64,000 bases of DNA from an uncultured Planctomycetota bacterium (GCA_900318195.1 ONJR01000017.1:1-64000), one strand, 5' to 3'. Positions 1-9,200 are shown, counted from the stretch's first letter. Notes: a model not told the origin generated them from the sequence alone. Numbers and translations: made by a program.

Positions 1-5
1 AAAAG

Positions 6-80
6 TGAGCGATATTGGACTCGAACCAATGACCTCCAGCTTGTCGAGCTGGCGTTCTAACCAAACTGAACTAATCGCTC
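6..80 (-). tRNA. tRNA-Val (anticodon GAC)
   Basis: The minus strand folds into a complete 75-nt cloverleaf: 7-bp acceptor GAGCGAT/ATCGCTC, D stem GTTC/GAAC, anticodon stem CCAGC/GCTGG, T stem ATTGG/CCAAT with loop TTCGAGT. The anticodon loop reads TCGACAA, giving anticodon GAC (valine). Position 33 is C, not the near-universal U, which is unusual. The discriminator base is A and the next bases are CTTTT, so CCA is not encoded and must be added after transcription. Confidence 0.9.
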
Positions 81-199
81 ATTCAGCGCGTCTCATAATA
101 CCGCGACGCGCTTCTTGTGTCATTATCGCACAAAACCGAACTTCGTCAAGGGGAACTTTTCACACTTTTTCAAAATTCCGACTCATGTTAAAGCGCTTA

Positions 200-2542
200 T
201 TATTCTCCCTTCGATAATTCACGGAGAATTGCGCGACATGAAATGATCTTTTCAATCAAATCGTTTGGGACGAACCAATACTGATTCGTCGACTCGAATC
301 CGAAACGTGAATCCTCCAAGCATAGCGTCAACGTCGTCTCCGTCGTGGCTAATTCTGATTCAACGACTTGTTTCAGTTCACTGTCAAGCTGAGCGATTCG
401 CTCTCTCTGCGACTCGTCAAGCGCGGTCTCGACGTTACGCAACGCAAGCAGCTCGTCTCGTAAAAGAATGAACCTCGTCTGATTCGCTACGCTTTGATAG
501 ACTGAACCCATATAACGCGCCTGACGAGCCTGGGAGCTCGCCTCCTCTCGCCGAGCGTCGGGAGAACGCGCCGCCGCTAAATCGAGCGCGTCCGCGCCGG
601 AAAGGATCAACGCCGCGCTACGCGATAGCTGAGACTCAAAGACCGCGCTAGGATACGGACCGCGCCAACGTTCGAGATCGTCGTAAGGGATTCCGACCAT
701 TGTCGAACGCCACCCGGTCGGCGTCATGCGCAACAGATTCGCAGCGCCGATCTGAACCGGCGCGTTGTACACGACCGCACCGGCGTAAGGAAACTCCTGA
801 AAACCTTCGGAAACCAGACGCCAACCAGTGCGGGCAAGAGACGCGCCGTCTCCAAAATAACGCGTGGAAAACTCGTCCAGAATCTCGTCCACAGAAGCGC
901 TTCGACGAGAAAAAAGCGACGTTGCCAATTCGAGATTCATCGAGGGATAACCGCCAAGCGACCAACCCGCCATGACCCCGTCGACGCCGGAAGCGCGCAA
1001 ATTATCAACATGACGCGCTATGAGATCGAACGCCGGAACGCTAGGACTCGAACCAAGCTCCCACGTCGTGTTGAATTGGCATTTTGCAACCGTCTTCAAA
1101 CCGGCGTCCTGCGCCGCGCGCCAGTGCGCGAGCGCGCGAGCGCCGGGTCCGACCGCTGAAATTGAATACTCGCCTACTGCAACCTTGACGCCGCCGCGAG
1201 TTAGCGGTAACGACCACTCGCTCACTGACTGCAACCACACGTTCTTCGGAAGGCGCTCAATAACGTCCGTCGCAATTCCGTGCCCGCGCCAGCCCCAATC
1301 CCACACAATGACCTTCGCGTTAGGAGCGCTACGGTGAACGCCCTCCTCCATCGCCGCGTTAAGATCGACCAATAAATCGGCGTCCGTAAACTGAGAACAA
1401 CGAGGACAATCAGAAAAATGACGATGCGATACGCAACTCGTCAAATTCTCCGAGCCGGTGATCGTAAAGATTCCGCCCAAACCAGGAACCTCGGAAAAGA
1501 GACCGGACAAAGAATCGACGAGCCACTGACGAACCTTAGGAGAAGAAGCGCACATCGCGCTGTACGCGCCTTCTGTTACTCCGCGCTCGCCGGGATGAGA
1601 CGCGAAAAAGGTCGTCGGAAGCGCGCGAGGCTCGTTCATATACAGGTACACGCTAATACCGTAGCGTTGCGCGCGCGCAACTAAATCGCGCAACGTCGCG
1701 CGACGACGCTCGGAATCAGCGCCGAATTCCGGAAAGAGATCGCTACGCGGCGCCACGTCCCTAAGAAGCGTGTGCAACCACACGCCGTTGACGCCGCGCG
1801 AAGAAAGGTCGCGTAGCAATTGATCGGGATAGAGCGCACGGCTATCCTGCAACAACGGGTCGCCAAAGACCGCAAAGTAAGAGTGAAGGTAGCACAGCTG
1901 GAGCGGCGAATCTGCAACCTGCTGAACGTCGAAACTTTGGTCTTTCGCCGACGGCTCGCTCTCAAAGCGTCGTAGAAAATCGAAGAGCGGTTCGCGCGCG
2001 CGATACGCGTCCGAGTCAAAGTACGCGCGCGCGATCGTCGCGATTTCATCGAACGCGCGCGACGTCTCAGGCGTTGGCGGCTCGTAGACCAACGGCTCGC
2101 AACGCGGTTTGGCGCCCAGTTTGACCGAGAGAAAGTCGTCTTCGCGAAGTTTCTTCGCGAGCTCTGACTCGCTAAGATCGAGTAAAACGAGTAGTTGCTC
2201 GTACGGCAATAGCGACCAATTACGGCGCAATATCGTTATGTACGCTCGTTCAGGTTCCCACGTGGGAGCGCAATAGCGCGGCAAACCGAGCCGATCGGCA
2301 AATTCGGCGACAGTATCCGGACTTACGTCTAGCGTTCGCGCAAGCGACTCGAGGGGCGCGACATTCCAATTACGCCAAATAAAAGCCGCCGTTCGCGTGG
2401 GAAAGTGCGGTATCGGCTCTGACGCCTGATCTGACGTCGGCAGTAACTCCGGATTGACAACGTCGTCCCCGAACACTGACGTCGCTAGCAGGAGAATAAA
2501 CGCTAAACTCGCAAATTTACAGCTCGAAATTAATCTTCTCAA
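200..2542 (-). CDS. secreted TIM-barrel glycoside hydrolase-like protein with N-terminal HTH-like repeats
   Basis: A 780-aa protein starting at a TTG that has GGAG eight bases upstream and opens directly onto a signal peptide (LRRLISSCKF... then a hydrophobic run ending SVFG-DD). Upstream ATGs at 2608 and 2698 are in frame but would bury the signal. After the signal come two helix-turn-helix-like repeats (about residues 45-130, each with a WRNW/RRNW start), then a large domain with barrel-like strands (GVNGVWLHTLL, ISVYLYMNEP, GGIFTITGSE, AKVIVWDWGW, GVDGVMAGWS). The architecture resembles GH20-like or alpha-glucuronidase-like barrels of polysaccharide degraders. No exact family can be fixed by eye. 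SE in ITGSEN and the D in WDWGW are possible catalytic acids. It is monocistronic next to the tRNA-Val. Confidence 0.65.
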   Translation of the reverse strand: MRRLISSCKFASLAFILLLATSVFGDDVVNPELLPTSDQASEPIPHFPTRTAAFIWRNWNVAPLESLARTLDVSPDTVAEFADRLGLPRYCAPTWEPERAYITILRRNWSLLPYEQLLVLLDLSESELAKKLREDDFLSVKLGAKPRCEPLVYEPPTPETSRAFDEIATIARAYFDSDAYRAREPLFDFLRRFESEPSAKDQSFDVQQVADSPLQLCYLHSYFAVFGDPLLQDSRALYPDQLLRDLSSRGVNGVWLHTLLRDVAPRSDLFPEFGADSERRRATLRDLVARAQRYGISVYLYMNEPRALPTTFFASHPGERGVTEGAYSAMCASSPKVRQWLVDSLSGLFSEVPGLGGIFTITGSENLTSCVSHRHFSDCPRCSQFTDADLLVDLNAAMEEGVHRSAPNAKVIVWDWGWRGHGIATDVIERLPKNVWLQSVSEWSLPLTRGGVKVAVGEYSISAVGPGARALAHWRAAQDAGLKTVAKCQFNTTWELGSSPSVPAFDLIARHVDNLRASGVDGVMAGWSLGGYPSMNLELATSLFSRRSASVDEILDEFSTRYFGDGASLARTGWRLVSEGFQEFPYAGAVVYNAPVQIGAANLLRMTPTGWRSTMVGIPYDDLERWRGPYPSAVFESQLSRSAALILSGADALDLAAARSPDARREEASSQARQARYMGSVYQSVANQTRFILLRDELLALRNVETALDESQRERIAQLDSELKQVVESELATTETTLTLCLEDSRFGFESTNQYWFVPNDLIEKIISCRAILRELSKGE

Positions 2543-2804
2543 TTGAACGACTCCGCGGTGCAAGGACGAGCGACAACTCTTGATTATTACATGATCGACG
2601 ACTGTCATTAGCGTCGCTTCTATTATAACTCGCCAGTCATGGCTTCGTAGCGACGAAAAATTTTTTCTAGCCAAAAGTTGGCGATTTTCATTTGCCAAAC
2701 GCTAGAAAGACGCCGCGCGCTTTCTTGGCTCGCAACCAAGTAATGACCAATTATTGACCAAAATGAAACGCTAGCGTACCCAAAATTCACCTCAAAAATA
2801 TGCC

Positions 2805-2832
2805 TTGACCTCGTCGATTTCTCTGATACAAT
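2805..2832 (+). promoter_or_regulatory. sigma70-type promoter for dcd-nrdDG
   Basis: TTGACC at 2805-2810 and TACAAT at 2827-2832 with a 16-bp spacer. It lies about 295 bases upstream of dcd, so the transcript would have a long leader. Apart from this promoter and the palindromes just downstream, the 584-base gap 2543-3126 shows nothing I can name. Confidence 0.6.
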
Positions 2833-2853
2833 TTCCCGGCGTTGGCGGTTATT

Positions 2854-2901
2854 ACGCTATATGTGTGCAAAAACAACGTCAAAAGTCAATATATTGACTT
2901 T
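2854..2901. promoter_or_regulatory. candidate NrdR box pair
   Basis: A perfect 20-bp palindrome spans 2882-2901 and its centre, CAATATATTG, fits the core of the NrdR repressor box. About 30 bp upstream (2854-2866) is ACGCTATATGTGT, whose left half fits the same consensus. NrdR normally binds two boxes about three helical turns apart near ribonucleotide reductase promoters. Both sites lie just after the predicted transcription start, a position suited to repression. The palindrome is seen directly; the assignment to NrdR is inference. Confidence 0.5.
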
Positions 2902-3126
2902 CAATCGTTGCAAACTGTGCAATTCACCAAGTCAACACGATCGACATAATCGGATCAATGGTTGCAAAACGCAATGGGTGGCATGAAACCCAAACGACGC
3001 AATAAATGACGTCGCTATTCAAGTTGAACCATGAAAAGCGCCGATTACTAATGTCGATTGTAACGATTCTGCGGAAAGCGCAGATCAAGAAACGCACAAG
3101 GTAGCGAGAGCAAAATGGAGGTTGCC

Positions 3127-3675
3127 ATGATACTTTCCGGATTAGAAATAGAAAGAGAGATTGAGCGCGGCAATATAGTCATCACGCCCTATGATCGCTC
3201 TTTCCTCAATCCCAATAGCTACAACTTGCGCCTGCACGACGAGTTGCTCGTTTACGACGAAAAACCGCTCGACATGAAGAAGCCGAACGCGTACCATTCC
3301 TTCAGAATACCAGAATCGGGCTACTTGCTCGAGCCGGGACGCGTCTACTTGGGGCGAACCCTAGAGTTCACGGAAACGAAGACGCTCGTTCCAATGTTAG
3401 AGGGTCGCTCTTCGGTCGGGAGATTGGGACTCTCCATCCATATCACGGCAGGCTTTGGAGACGTCGGGTTCAGAGGCTTCTGGACGCTTGAACTACATTG
3501 CATTGAGCCCATTCGCGTCTATCCCTACGTCGAGATATGCCAAATCTACTTTCACACCATTCAGGGCGACTATCGTCCGTACAACAGCGGCAAATATCAG
3601 AACAACACCGGCGTTCAGCCGAGTATGATGTACCTCGACTTCCCAAAGGGTCGATCGGACGCGCGCGACGCATGA
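3127..3675 (+). CDS. dcd: dCTP deaminase
   Basis: A 182-aa protein of the trimeric Dcd/dUTPase fold, converting dCTP to dUTP for thymidylate synthesis. The signature runs from LEGRSSVGRLG through HITAGFGDVGF to TLEL (about residues 93-125); the Ser-Arg-Ser loop and the catalytic Glu region are present. Most homologues have TAGFID or TAGWID where this has TAGFGD. The C-terminal KYQNNTG resembles the nucleotide-capping tail. The start at 3127 is chosen because GGAGG lies five bases before it; an in-frame ATG at 3115 overlaps that Shine-Dalgarno. It is first in a run with nrdD and nrdG, making a nucleotide-supply operon. Confidence 0.88.
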   Translation: MILSGLEIEREIERGNIVITPYDRSFLNPNSYNLRLHDELLVYDEKPLDMKKPNAYHSFRIPESGYLLEPGRVYLGRTLEFTETKTLVPMLEGRSSVGRLGLSIHITAGFGDVGFRGFWTLELHCIEPIRVYPYVEICQIYFHTIQGDYRPYNSGKYQNNTGVQPSMMYLDFPKGRSDARDA

Positions 3676-3759
3676 GTTCAAGATAATTGCTGGCTTCGGA
3701 AAACACAAATCATCGAGACTGTAAAAGGCTCGCGAATCTTTAAGAAACGGAAATTCGAT

Positions 3760-6219
3760 ATGATCAAGACCAAATACCCCGGACAAGTCGGACAGATTCA
3801 GTACATCATCAAGCGCGACGGACGACGTTTTCCCTTTGTTCAGGCGAAAATTGGTTCCGCAATCCAAAAGGCGTTCGTCGCCTCGGGACAGGCGCAGTCC
3901 AACGAGTATCTGGATATGCTCTCGGATCAAGTTACGCAACGAATCATTGAATCCGGCGCAGTCGAACCCGAGGTGGAAGACGTTCAGGATATGGTCGAAG
4001 CCGTGCTCATCGACAATGGACACGTTCAAACGGCGCGCAAATATATAGCGTACCGCGCCGAGCGCACGCGCGTGCGCGAGACGAACACGCGGCTCATGAG
4101 GATATACGAAGACATTACCTATAAAGACGCGAAGCTAAGCGACGTCAAGCGAGAAAACGCGAACGTCAACGGCGACACCGCCATGGGGCAAATGCTAAAA
4201 TACGGCTCCGAGGGCGCAAAGGAATTCTTTCACAAGTTTATGCTCAAGCCGGAGCACTCGAAAGCGCATCTCGACGGCGATATTCACATTCACGACCTCG
4301 ATTTCTATTCGATGACGACTACTTGTTGTCAGATCGATCTACTGCGACTATTCAAAGGCGGATTCAGCACGGGGCACGGCGTCTTACGCGAGCCAAACGA
4401 CATTCAATCGTACGCGGCGCTCGCGTGTATTGCGATTCAGTCGAACCAGAACGACCAGCACGGCGGTCAATCGATCGTCAACTTCGACTACGGACTAGCT
4501 CCAGGCGTCTGCAAGACGTTCCGTCGGCTATATCGTAGCAACGTTGTCAAGGGGATTCAGTTCCTCACACGCGACCACGACGCCTCGCTCGCGGACGAAA
4601 TCAAGGCGATCCACCAAGAATTGCTCGACTCCGGTCTCGTCTTGAGACTAGAAGAACACGACGAGTTCATCAAGGCAGAAAACGAAGCGATTCGTAGCAA
4701 ACTTGGCGAGAAAATCGCCGCGACGGGCGCAGCTAACGCTGAGAAACTCGACGAAGCGCTGCTACGCGAAATCCAAGAGGAAGCTCTCGCTCAAGCGACG
4801 ACCGAAACTGACCGAGCTACGTATCAAGCGATGGAAGCTCTCGTGCACAACCTCAATACGATGCACAGTCGCGCCGGCGCTCAGACCCCCTTCTCGTCGA
4901 TAAATTACGGTATGGACACGTCAGCAGAAGGAAGAATGGTCGTTAAGAACGTGTTGCTAGCGCACGAAGCAGGACTAGGCGCGGGAGAAACACCCATCTT
5001 TCCGATTCATATCTTCCGCGTTAAGGAAGGAATCAACGTCGCGCCGGGAGAACCGAACTACGACCTCTTCAAACTCGCGTGCCGCGTCAGCGCCAAGCGG
5101 CTCTTTCCGAACTTCGCCTTCCAGGACGCGCCCTTCAATCTCCAGTACTACAAGCCGGGTCATCCCGAAACGGAAATCGCCTACATGGGGTGCCGCACGC
5201 GCGTCGTCGGCAATGTGCACGATCCCAGTCGCGAAATAACGTACTCGCGCGGTAATCTGAGCTTCACGTCGATCAATCTGCCGAGAATCGCTATTCGCTC
5301 GAACGGGAATACGAGTTTCTTCTTCGAGGAACTTGAACGCAAACTCGATCTGTGCGTCGACCAGATTCTCGAGCGATTCCGCGTACAGTGTTCCAAGAAG
5401 GTCAAGAACTTCCCGTTCCTCATGGGACAAGGCGTTTGGCTCGACAGCGAAAACCTAGGACCGGAAGACACGGTCGGCGAAGTGCTAAAGCACGGAACGC
5501 TCTCGATCGGTTTTATTGGACTCGCCGAGACGCTAAAATCGCTCGTCGGAGCTCATCATGGTGAAAGTGAAAAAGCGCAGAATTTGGGGCTCGAAATCGT
5601 ATCCTTCATGCGCAACTATCTCGACGAGAAATCGCGACAGACACAGTTGAACTTCTCGCTACTTGCCACTCCGGCGGAAGGGCTCTCGGGAAGGTTTGTC
5701 AAGATAGACCGCGCGCGATACGGAACGATCGAAGGCGTTACCGATCGCGAATACTACACCAATAGTTTCCACATTCCCGTATACTACAACATTCCCGCTT
5801 GGAAAAAGATTCAATTGGAAGCGCCCTATCACGCGCTAACCAACGCAGGGCACATTACCTATGTCGAGCTCGACGGCGACACCACGCAGAACCTCGACGC
5901 TTTTGAAAAGATCGTTCACGCGATGCGAAAGGCGGGCGTGGGATACGGCGCTATCAACCACCCGATCGACTCCGATCCCGTCTGTGGATTCTACGGCTTC
6001 ATTAACGGCGACGTCTGTCCAAAATGCGGTCGGCACGAGACGGAGGATGCGCCCTTTGAGCGCGTGCGTCGAATTACAGGCTACCTCGTTGGAACTCTCG
6101 ATCGCTTCAACAATGCGAAACGCGCCGAAGTGCGAGATCGCGTCCAACATTCCGTGGGAGGATGTTGTTCGATTGAAAACGCAAGCGCGACGGAAACCGC
6201 GCATGAGGCGCGCGAATAA
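3760..6219 (+). CDS. nrdD: anaerobic (class III) ribonucleoside-triphosphate reductase
   Basis: An 819-aa glycyl-radical enzyme reducing NTPs to dNTPs without oxygen. An ATP-cone regulatory domain (YIIKRDGRRFPF, about residues 8-100) precedes the barrel. RAGAQTPFSSINYG and YMGCRTRVVGN (Cys478) are core active-site segments, and the radical glycine lies in RRITGYL (about Gly774). The C-terminal zinc ribbon has only three of the usual four cysteines (C742, C753, C756), with Asp739 where the first Cys normally sits. The stop codon overlaps the start of nrdG, so the activase is translationally coupled. Confidence 0.95.
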   Translation: MIKTKYPGQVGQIQYIIKRDGRRFPFVQAKIGSAIQKAFVASGQAQSNEYLDMLSDQVTQRIIESGAVEPEVEDVQDMVEAVLIDNGHVQTARKYIAYRAERTRVRETNTRLMRIYEDITYKDAKLSDVKRENANVNGDTAMGQMLKYGSEGAKEFFHKFMLKPEHSKAHLDGDIHIHDLDFYSMTTTCCQIDLLRLFKGGFSTGHGVLREPNDIQSYAALACIAIQSNQNDQHGGQSIVNFDYGLAPGVCKTFRRLYRSNVVKGIQFLTRDHDASLADEIKAIHQELLDSGLVLRLEEHDEFIKAENEAIRSKLGEKIAATGAANAEKLDEALLREIQEEALAQATTETDRATYQAMEALVHNLNTMHSRAGAQTPFSSINYGMDTSAEGRMVVKNVLLAHEAGLGAGETPIFPIHIFRVKEGINVAPGEPNYDLFKLACRVSAKRLFPNFAFQDAPFNLQYYKPGHPETEIAYMGCRTRVVGNVHDPSREITYSRGNLSFTSINLPRIAIRSNGNTSFFFEELERKLDLCVDQILERFRVQCSKKVKNFPFLMGQGVWLDSENLGPEDTVGEVLKHGTLSIGFIGLAETLKSLVGAHHGESEKAQNLGLEIVSFMRNYLDEKSRQTQLNFSLLATPAEGLSGRFVKIDRARYGTIEGVTDREYYTNSFHIPVYYNIPAWKKIQLEAPYHALTNAGHITYVELDGDTTQNLDAFEKIVHAMRKAGVGYGAINHPIDSDPVCGFYGFINGDVCPKCGRHETEDAPFERVRRITGYLVGTLDRFNNAKRAEVRDRVQHSVGGCCSIENASATETAHEARE

Positions 6220-6743
6220 TGAAGATGAGAATAGCGGGGATCGTCTCAGACTCGATTGTCGACGGTCCCGGAATAAGGTACACGATCTTCGCGCAGGGCT
6301 GTCCAAGGGACTGTCCTGGATGCCACAATCCCCAGACGCATGATCCGCAGGGCGGCTACGAAATCGACGTCGCTAAGCTCGTCGACGAAATCCGCGCCAA
6401 TCCGCTTCTCGACGGCGTTACCTTCAGCGGCGGCGAGCCGTTAATGCAAGCGGCGCCCTTGACACAGGTGGCGCGCGTCGCAAAAGAGCTTGGACTCAAT
6501 GTCGTTGTGTATTCCGGATACTCTTGGGAGGAAATATGTGCGGCAAACGACGCAAATTGGAACGAACTTCTCGAGCTCGTCGACGTGCTCGTCGACGGAC
6601 CCTACGAGGCTGAGCGGCGCGATTGGAACCTACGTTTTGCGGGCTCAACGAATCAACGCTTTATCGACGTACAACGCACGTTGCGCTCCGACGCGTTAGT
6701 CGTCCTGCCAAAATTCGATCATATGCCGACGCCGTTGACGTAA
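6219..6743 (+). CDS. nrdG: anaerobic ribonucleotide reductase activating protein (radical SAM)
   Basis: A 174-aa radical-SAM activase that makes the glycyl radical on NrdD using a 4Fe-4S cluster and S-adenosylmethionine. The cluster motif C-x3-C-x2-C is seen in GCPRDCPGCHNP (about residues 28-38), followed by the SAM-binding FSGGEPL. Length is normal for NrdG. Its ATG shares one base with the nrdD stop (TAATG), so the two are almost certainly co-expressed one after the other. A hairpin terminator follows. Confidence 0.94.
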   Translation: MKMRIAGIVSDSIVDGPGIRYTIFAQGCPRDCPGCHNPQTHDPQGGYEIDVAKLVDEIRANPLLDGVTFSGGEPLMQAAPLTQVARVAKELGLNVVVYSGYSWEEICAANDANWNELLELVDVLVDGPYEAERRDWNLRFAGSTNQRFIDVQRTLRSDALVVLPKFDHMPTPLT

Positions 6744-6772
6744 TCGTCGCGTCGTCATTGCCCAATAGTAGA

Positions 6773-6803
6773 CGAGCCGTCTTTCCCAGCGAAAGACGGC
6801 TCG
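6773..6803 (+). terminator. terminator after nrdG
   Basis: Perfect 13-bp stem CGAGCCGTCTTTC/GAAAGACGGCTCG with a 5-nt loop, followed by TTGCGTTT. It closes the dcd-nrdD-nrdG unit. Confidence 0.8.
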
Positions 6804-6873
6804 TTGCGTTTCATGGTCGCGCTAGTGAACTCGCATAAAAAGACAAAAATTGGAAAAAATGGCGCGGGCGCAA

Positions 6874-6902
6874 TTGCAAACTACTCGTGAATTTCGTAGA
6901 AT
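6874..6902 (+). promoter_or_regulatory. promoter for the POT transporter
   Basis: TTGCAA (6874-6879) and TAGAAT (6897-6902) with a 17-bp spacer. A start site near 6909 lies downstream of the first in-frame ATG (6887), which supports the GTG start at 6998. Confidence 0.6.
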
Positions 6903-6997
6903 GGGAACGCGCGTTGCGAAAGAAAGGTTCCAACGCCGAAGAAATGAGGCGACGCCTTATGAGTAGAGTCAACCAAGCATACGGAAGGAGTTCTTCT

Positions 6998-9070
6998 GTG
7001 TCCAGCACAAACCAAGACGTTACGCTCGCCGAAGTGCGCAGGAAACAGTTCTTCGGTCATCCGATCGGGCTGTGGGCGCTCTTTACGACCGAGATGTGGG
7101 AACGCTTTTGTTATTACGGAATGCGAGCCTTGCTCGTTTTGTACCTAATCTCGACTTTGACAGACTCCAATCCTGGATTCGGGTGGACTGAGTTTGAAGC
7201 CAATAAGCTGTACGGTTGGTTTACCGGTCTCGTATACCTAACGCCGCTCTTCGGGGGCTATCTCGCCGATCGCTATCTTGGTCAGCATCGCTCTGTATTG
7301 CTAGGCGGTATCTTGATGGCGGCAGGAGAATTCTGTCTCTTCTTCTCGGAGTATTTCCGCCAGCACGCCACGACTACGATTACGATCGAAAATGCGCCCG
7401 GCGCTCTAATCGCATTCATGGGAGGTCTGCTCCTTATTACGGTCGGCAACGGGTTCTTTAAGCCTTGTATTTCCGTCATGGTCGGCGGACTCTACGAGAA
7501 AGACGATCCGCGCCGCGACGACGCATTTAGTATATTCTACATGGGCATTAACGTCGGCGCGTTCCTAGCGCCTTTCGTCGCCGGATCGATCGGCGAAAAG
7601 ATTAGTTGGCACTGGGGATTCCTTACCGCTGGAATTGGTATGCTCTTTGGGCTGTGCACATACTCGATTCTGCGTCCGAAGTATCTCGGTCCTATTGGGA
7701 AGTTAACGAAGAAAGAGCCGAAAGACGGTCAAGTCGACAACGGCGCGCTAACCGTCGAGAAGGACGAAACGTCTGAACAAACGGATAAGCGCTCGCTTTC
7801 CAAGATCGAGCGTGATCGTATTGCTGTGATTCTGACCCTAACCTTCTTCTGCATTGCCTTCTGGTCCGTATTCGAACAGGCTGGCACGTCGTTGAACATC
7901 TTCGCGAAGAAAGAAACCAACCGTCATGTGCCGATCGCGATTGCGACGACACTCCCGGGCTTTCTCCCTAATCAAGACGAACTCGACGCGAAGATAGCGA
8001 TTAAGGAATTGCGCGAAGACCTCGTCGAAGCGAATAATTCGTTGGAGGCGTTGGCGTTGGAGGATGAACTCGAGATGACGATTCGCTCCTCGATCCTAAG
8101 CGGAAGCTTCGATGAAATCAACGATCTCCTCGTTGCTCACTCCGACAATGTTTCCCCGGAAGCGCTTAATGATTTTGATGAAGCGCTTGACTCCCTGCAA
8201 GGAACTTACGACGGCGCCGCGCACGCGATCGGCAAAGCGAACGAAGCGCGAAGAATCGCCGAGTACGAAGCGTTAGATTTTAGCGTCGATTTCAGCGACC
8301 TATCGCCAATACTGAAGGAAGGTCAAGAGTACCAAGCAAAGATCGAAGAGGAGATCAACAAGGAATATGCTGAAAGGGTAGCTAGCTTGCAAGGCGTTGA
8401 CGAATCCGTTCTCGATTCCGTACGAAATGAGGCGCGAAATAACGTGCTCAAGCGCGCGCAGAAGGCGTTCATCGACGCGGAAACCGGCAATGTCGACAAA
8501 GAGAACTCGATATGGACGTTCCCGACAACTTGGTATCAGTCCGTCAATGCGTTCGTCGTCGTACTCTTTGTGCCGATCTTCAACATGATGTGGGGATTCT
8601 TACGTCGTCGTAATCTCGAACCGTCGACGCCAATTAAATTCGGCGTCGGGCTAATCTTCCTTTCGGTCGCGTTCCTCTTTATGATATTCGGCGCCTTGCA
8701 GTCGGTACAGACGCGCGGTAATGCGGGCGCATACTGGTTGTTGCTGACATATACGTTCTGCACGTTCGGCGAGCTCTGTCTGTCCCCCGTCGGGCTCTCT
8801 ATGGTGTCGCGCCTCGCGCCTCCTCGATTTGCGTCCTTGCTCATGGGCGTGTGGTTCTTGTCGAGCGCTGTAGCGGGTTATCTTTCCGGCTATTTGGCGG
8901 CGGTTCTCGGCTCAGGGGATAGCGGCTCTGGTCGCGTCTCCTTCTTCTTCGGCGCGGACAAGGGTCTTGCGGACTTCTTCCTCATTATGACGCTCGCGCC
9001 ATTCATTGCCGGTCTCATCGTCTTCTGTCTAGCGCCGAAGCTCCGCAAAATGATGCATGAGCATGAATGA
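6998..9070 (+). CDS. POT/PTR2-family proton-coupled oligopeptide transporter with large loop insertion
   Basis: A 690-aa inner-membrane transporter that imports di- and tripeptides with protons. The family motif ExxERFxYY is seen as EMWERFCYYG near residue 30, with the usual helices around it. The GTG start is chosen because GGAAGGAG precedes it by seven bases and the promoter lies after the upstream ATG. Between FEQAGTSLNIF (about residue 292, TM7) and WYQSVNAF (about 512, TM8) lie some 200 mostly charged, helix-forming residues, where standard members have a short outside loop. Typical bacterial members are about 450-500 aa, so this insertion explains the extra length. It is monocistronic. 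Confidence 0.9.
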   Translation: MSSTNQDVTLAEVRRKQFFGHPIGLWALFTTEMWERFCYYGMRALLVLYLISTLTDSNPGFGWTEFEANKLYGWFTGLVYLTPLFGGYLADRYLGQHRSVLLGGILMAAGEFCLFFSEYFRQHATTTITIENAPGALIAFMGGLLLITVGNGFFKPCISVMVGGLYEKDDPRRDDAFSIFYMGINVGAFLAPFVAGSIGEKISWHWGFLTAGIGMLFGLCTYSILRPKYLGPIGKLTKKEPKDGQVDNGALTVEKDETSEQTDKRSLSKIERDRIAVILTLTFFCIAFWSVFEQAGTSLNIFAKKETNRHVPIAIATTLPGFLPNQDELDAKIAIKELREDLVEANNSLEALALEDELEMTIRSSILSGSFDEINDLLVAHSDNVSPEALNDFDEALDSLQGTYDGAAHAIGKANEARRIAEYEALDFSVDFSDLSPILKEGQEYQAKIEEEINKEYAERVASLQGVDESVLDSVRNEARNNVLKRAQKAFIDAETGNVDKENSIWTFPTTWYQSVNAFVVVLFVPIFNMMWGFLRRRNLEPSTPIKFGVGLIFLSVAFLFMIFGALQSVQTRGNAGAYWLLLTYTFCTFGELCLSPVGLSMVSRLAPPRFASLLMGVWFLSSAVAGYLSGYLAAVLGSGDSGSGRVSFFFGADKGLADFFLIMTLAPFIAGLIVFCLAPKLRKMMHEHE

Positions 9071-9115
9071 GTCTTTTAGCGCGACGACGCAGTGAGTCGC
9101 GGCGCTTGATTGGTT

Positions 9116-9156
9116 AATCGGTGGTTTTGCAGTATAATCGAGCAAAACCGCCGATT
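9116..9156 (+). terminator. hairpin after POT gene
   Basis: A 15-bp stem with one G-T pair (AATCGGTGGTTTTGC against GCAAAACCGCCGATT) and an 11-nt loop, then TTGC. The T tract is weak, so termination strength is uncertain. Confidence 0.55.
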
Positions 9157-9200
9157 TTGCTAAACGGCTTATAACTCTTGCCGTCCTTACTTGCGTCGAC

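Noticed and set aside
2861..2989. A 42-codon open frame in the dcd leader (begins MCAKTT).
   Set aside because: No Shine-Dalgarno, no recognisable composition, and it runs through the candidate NrdR palindrome; most likely chance.
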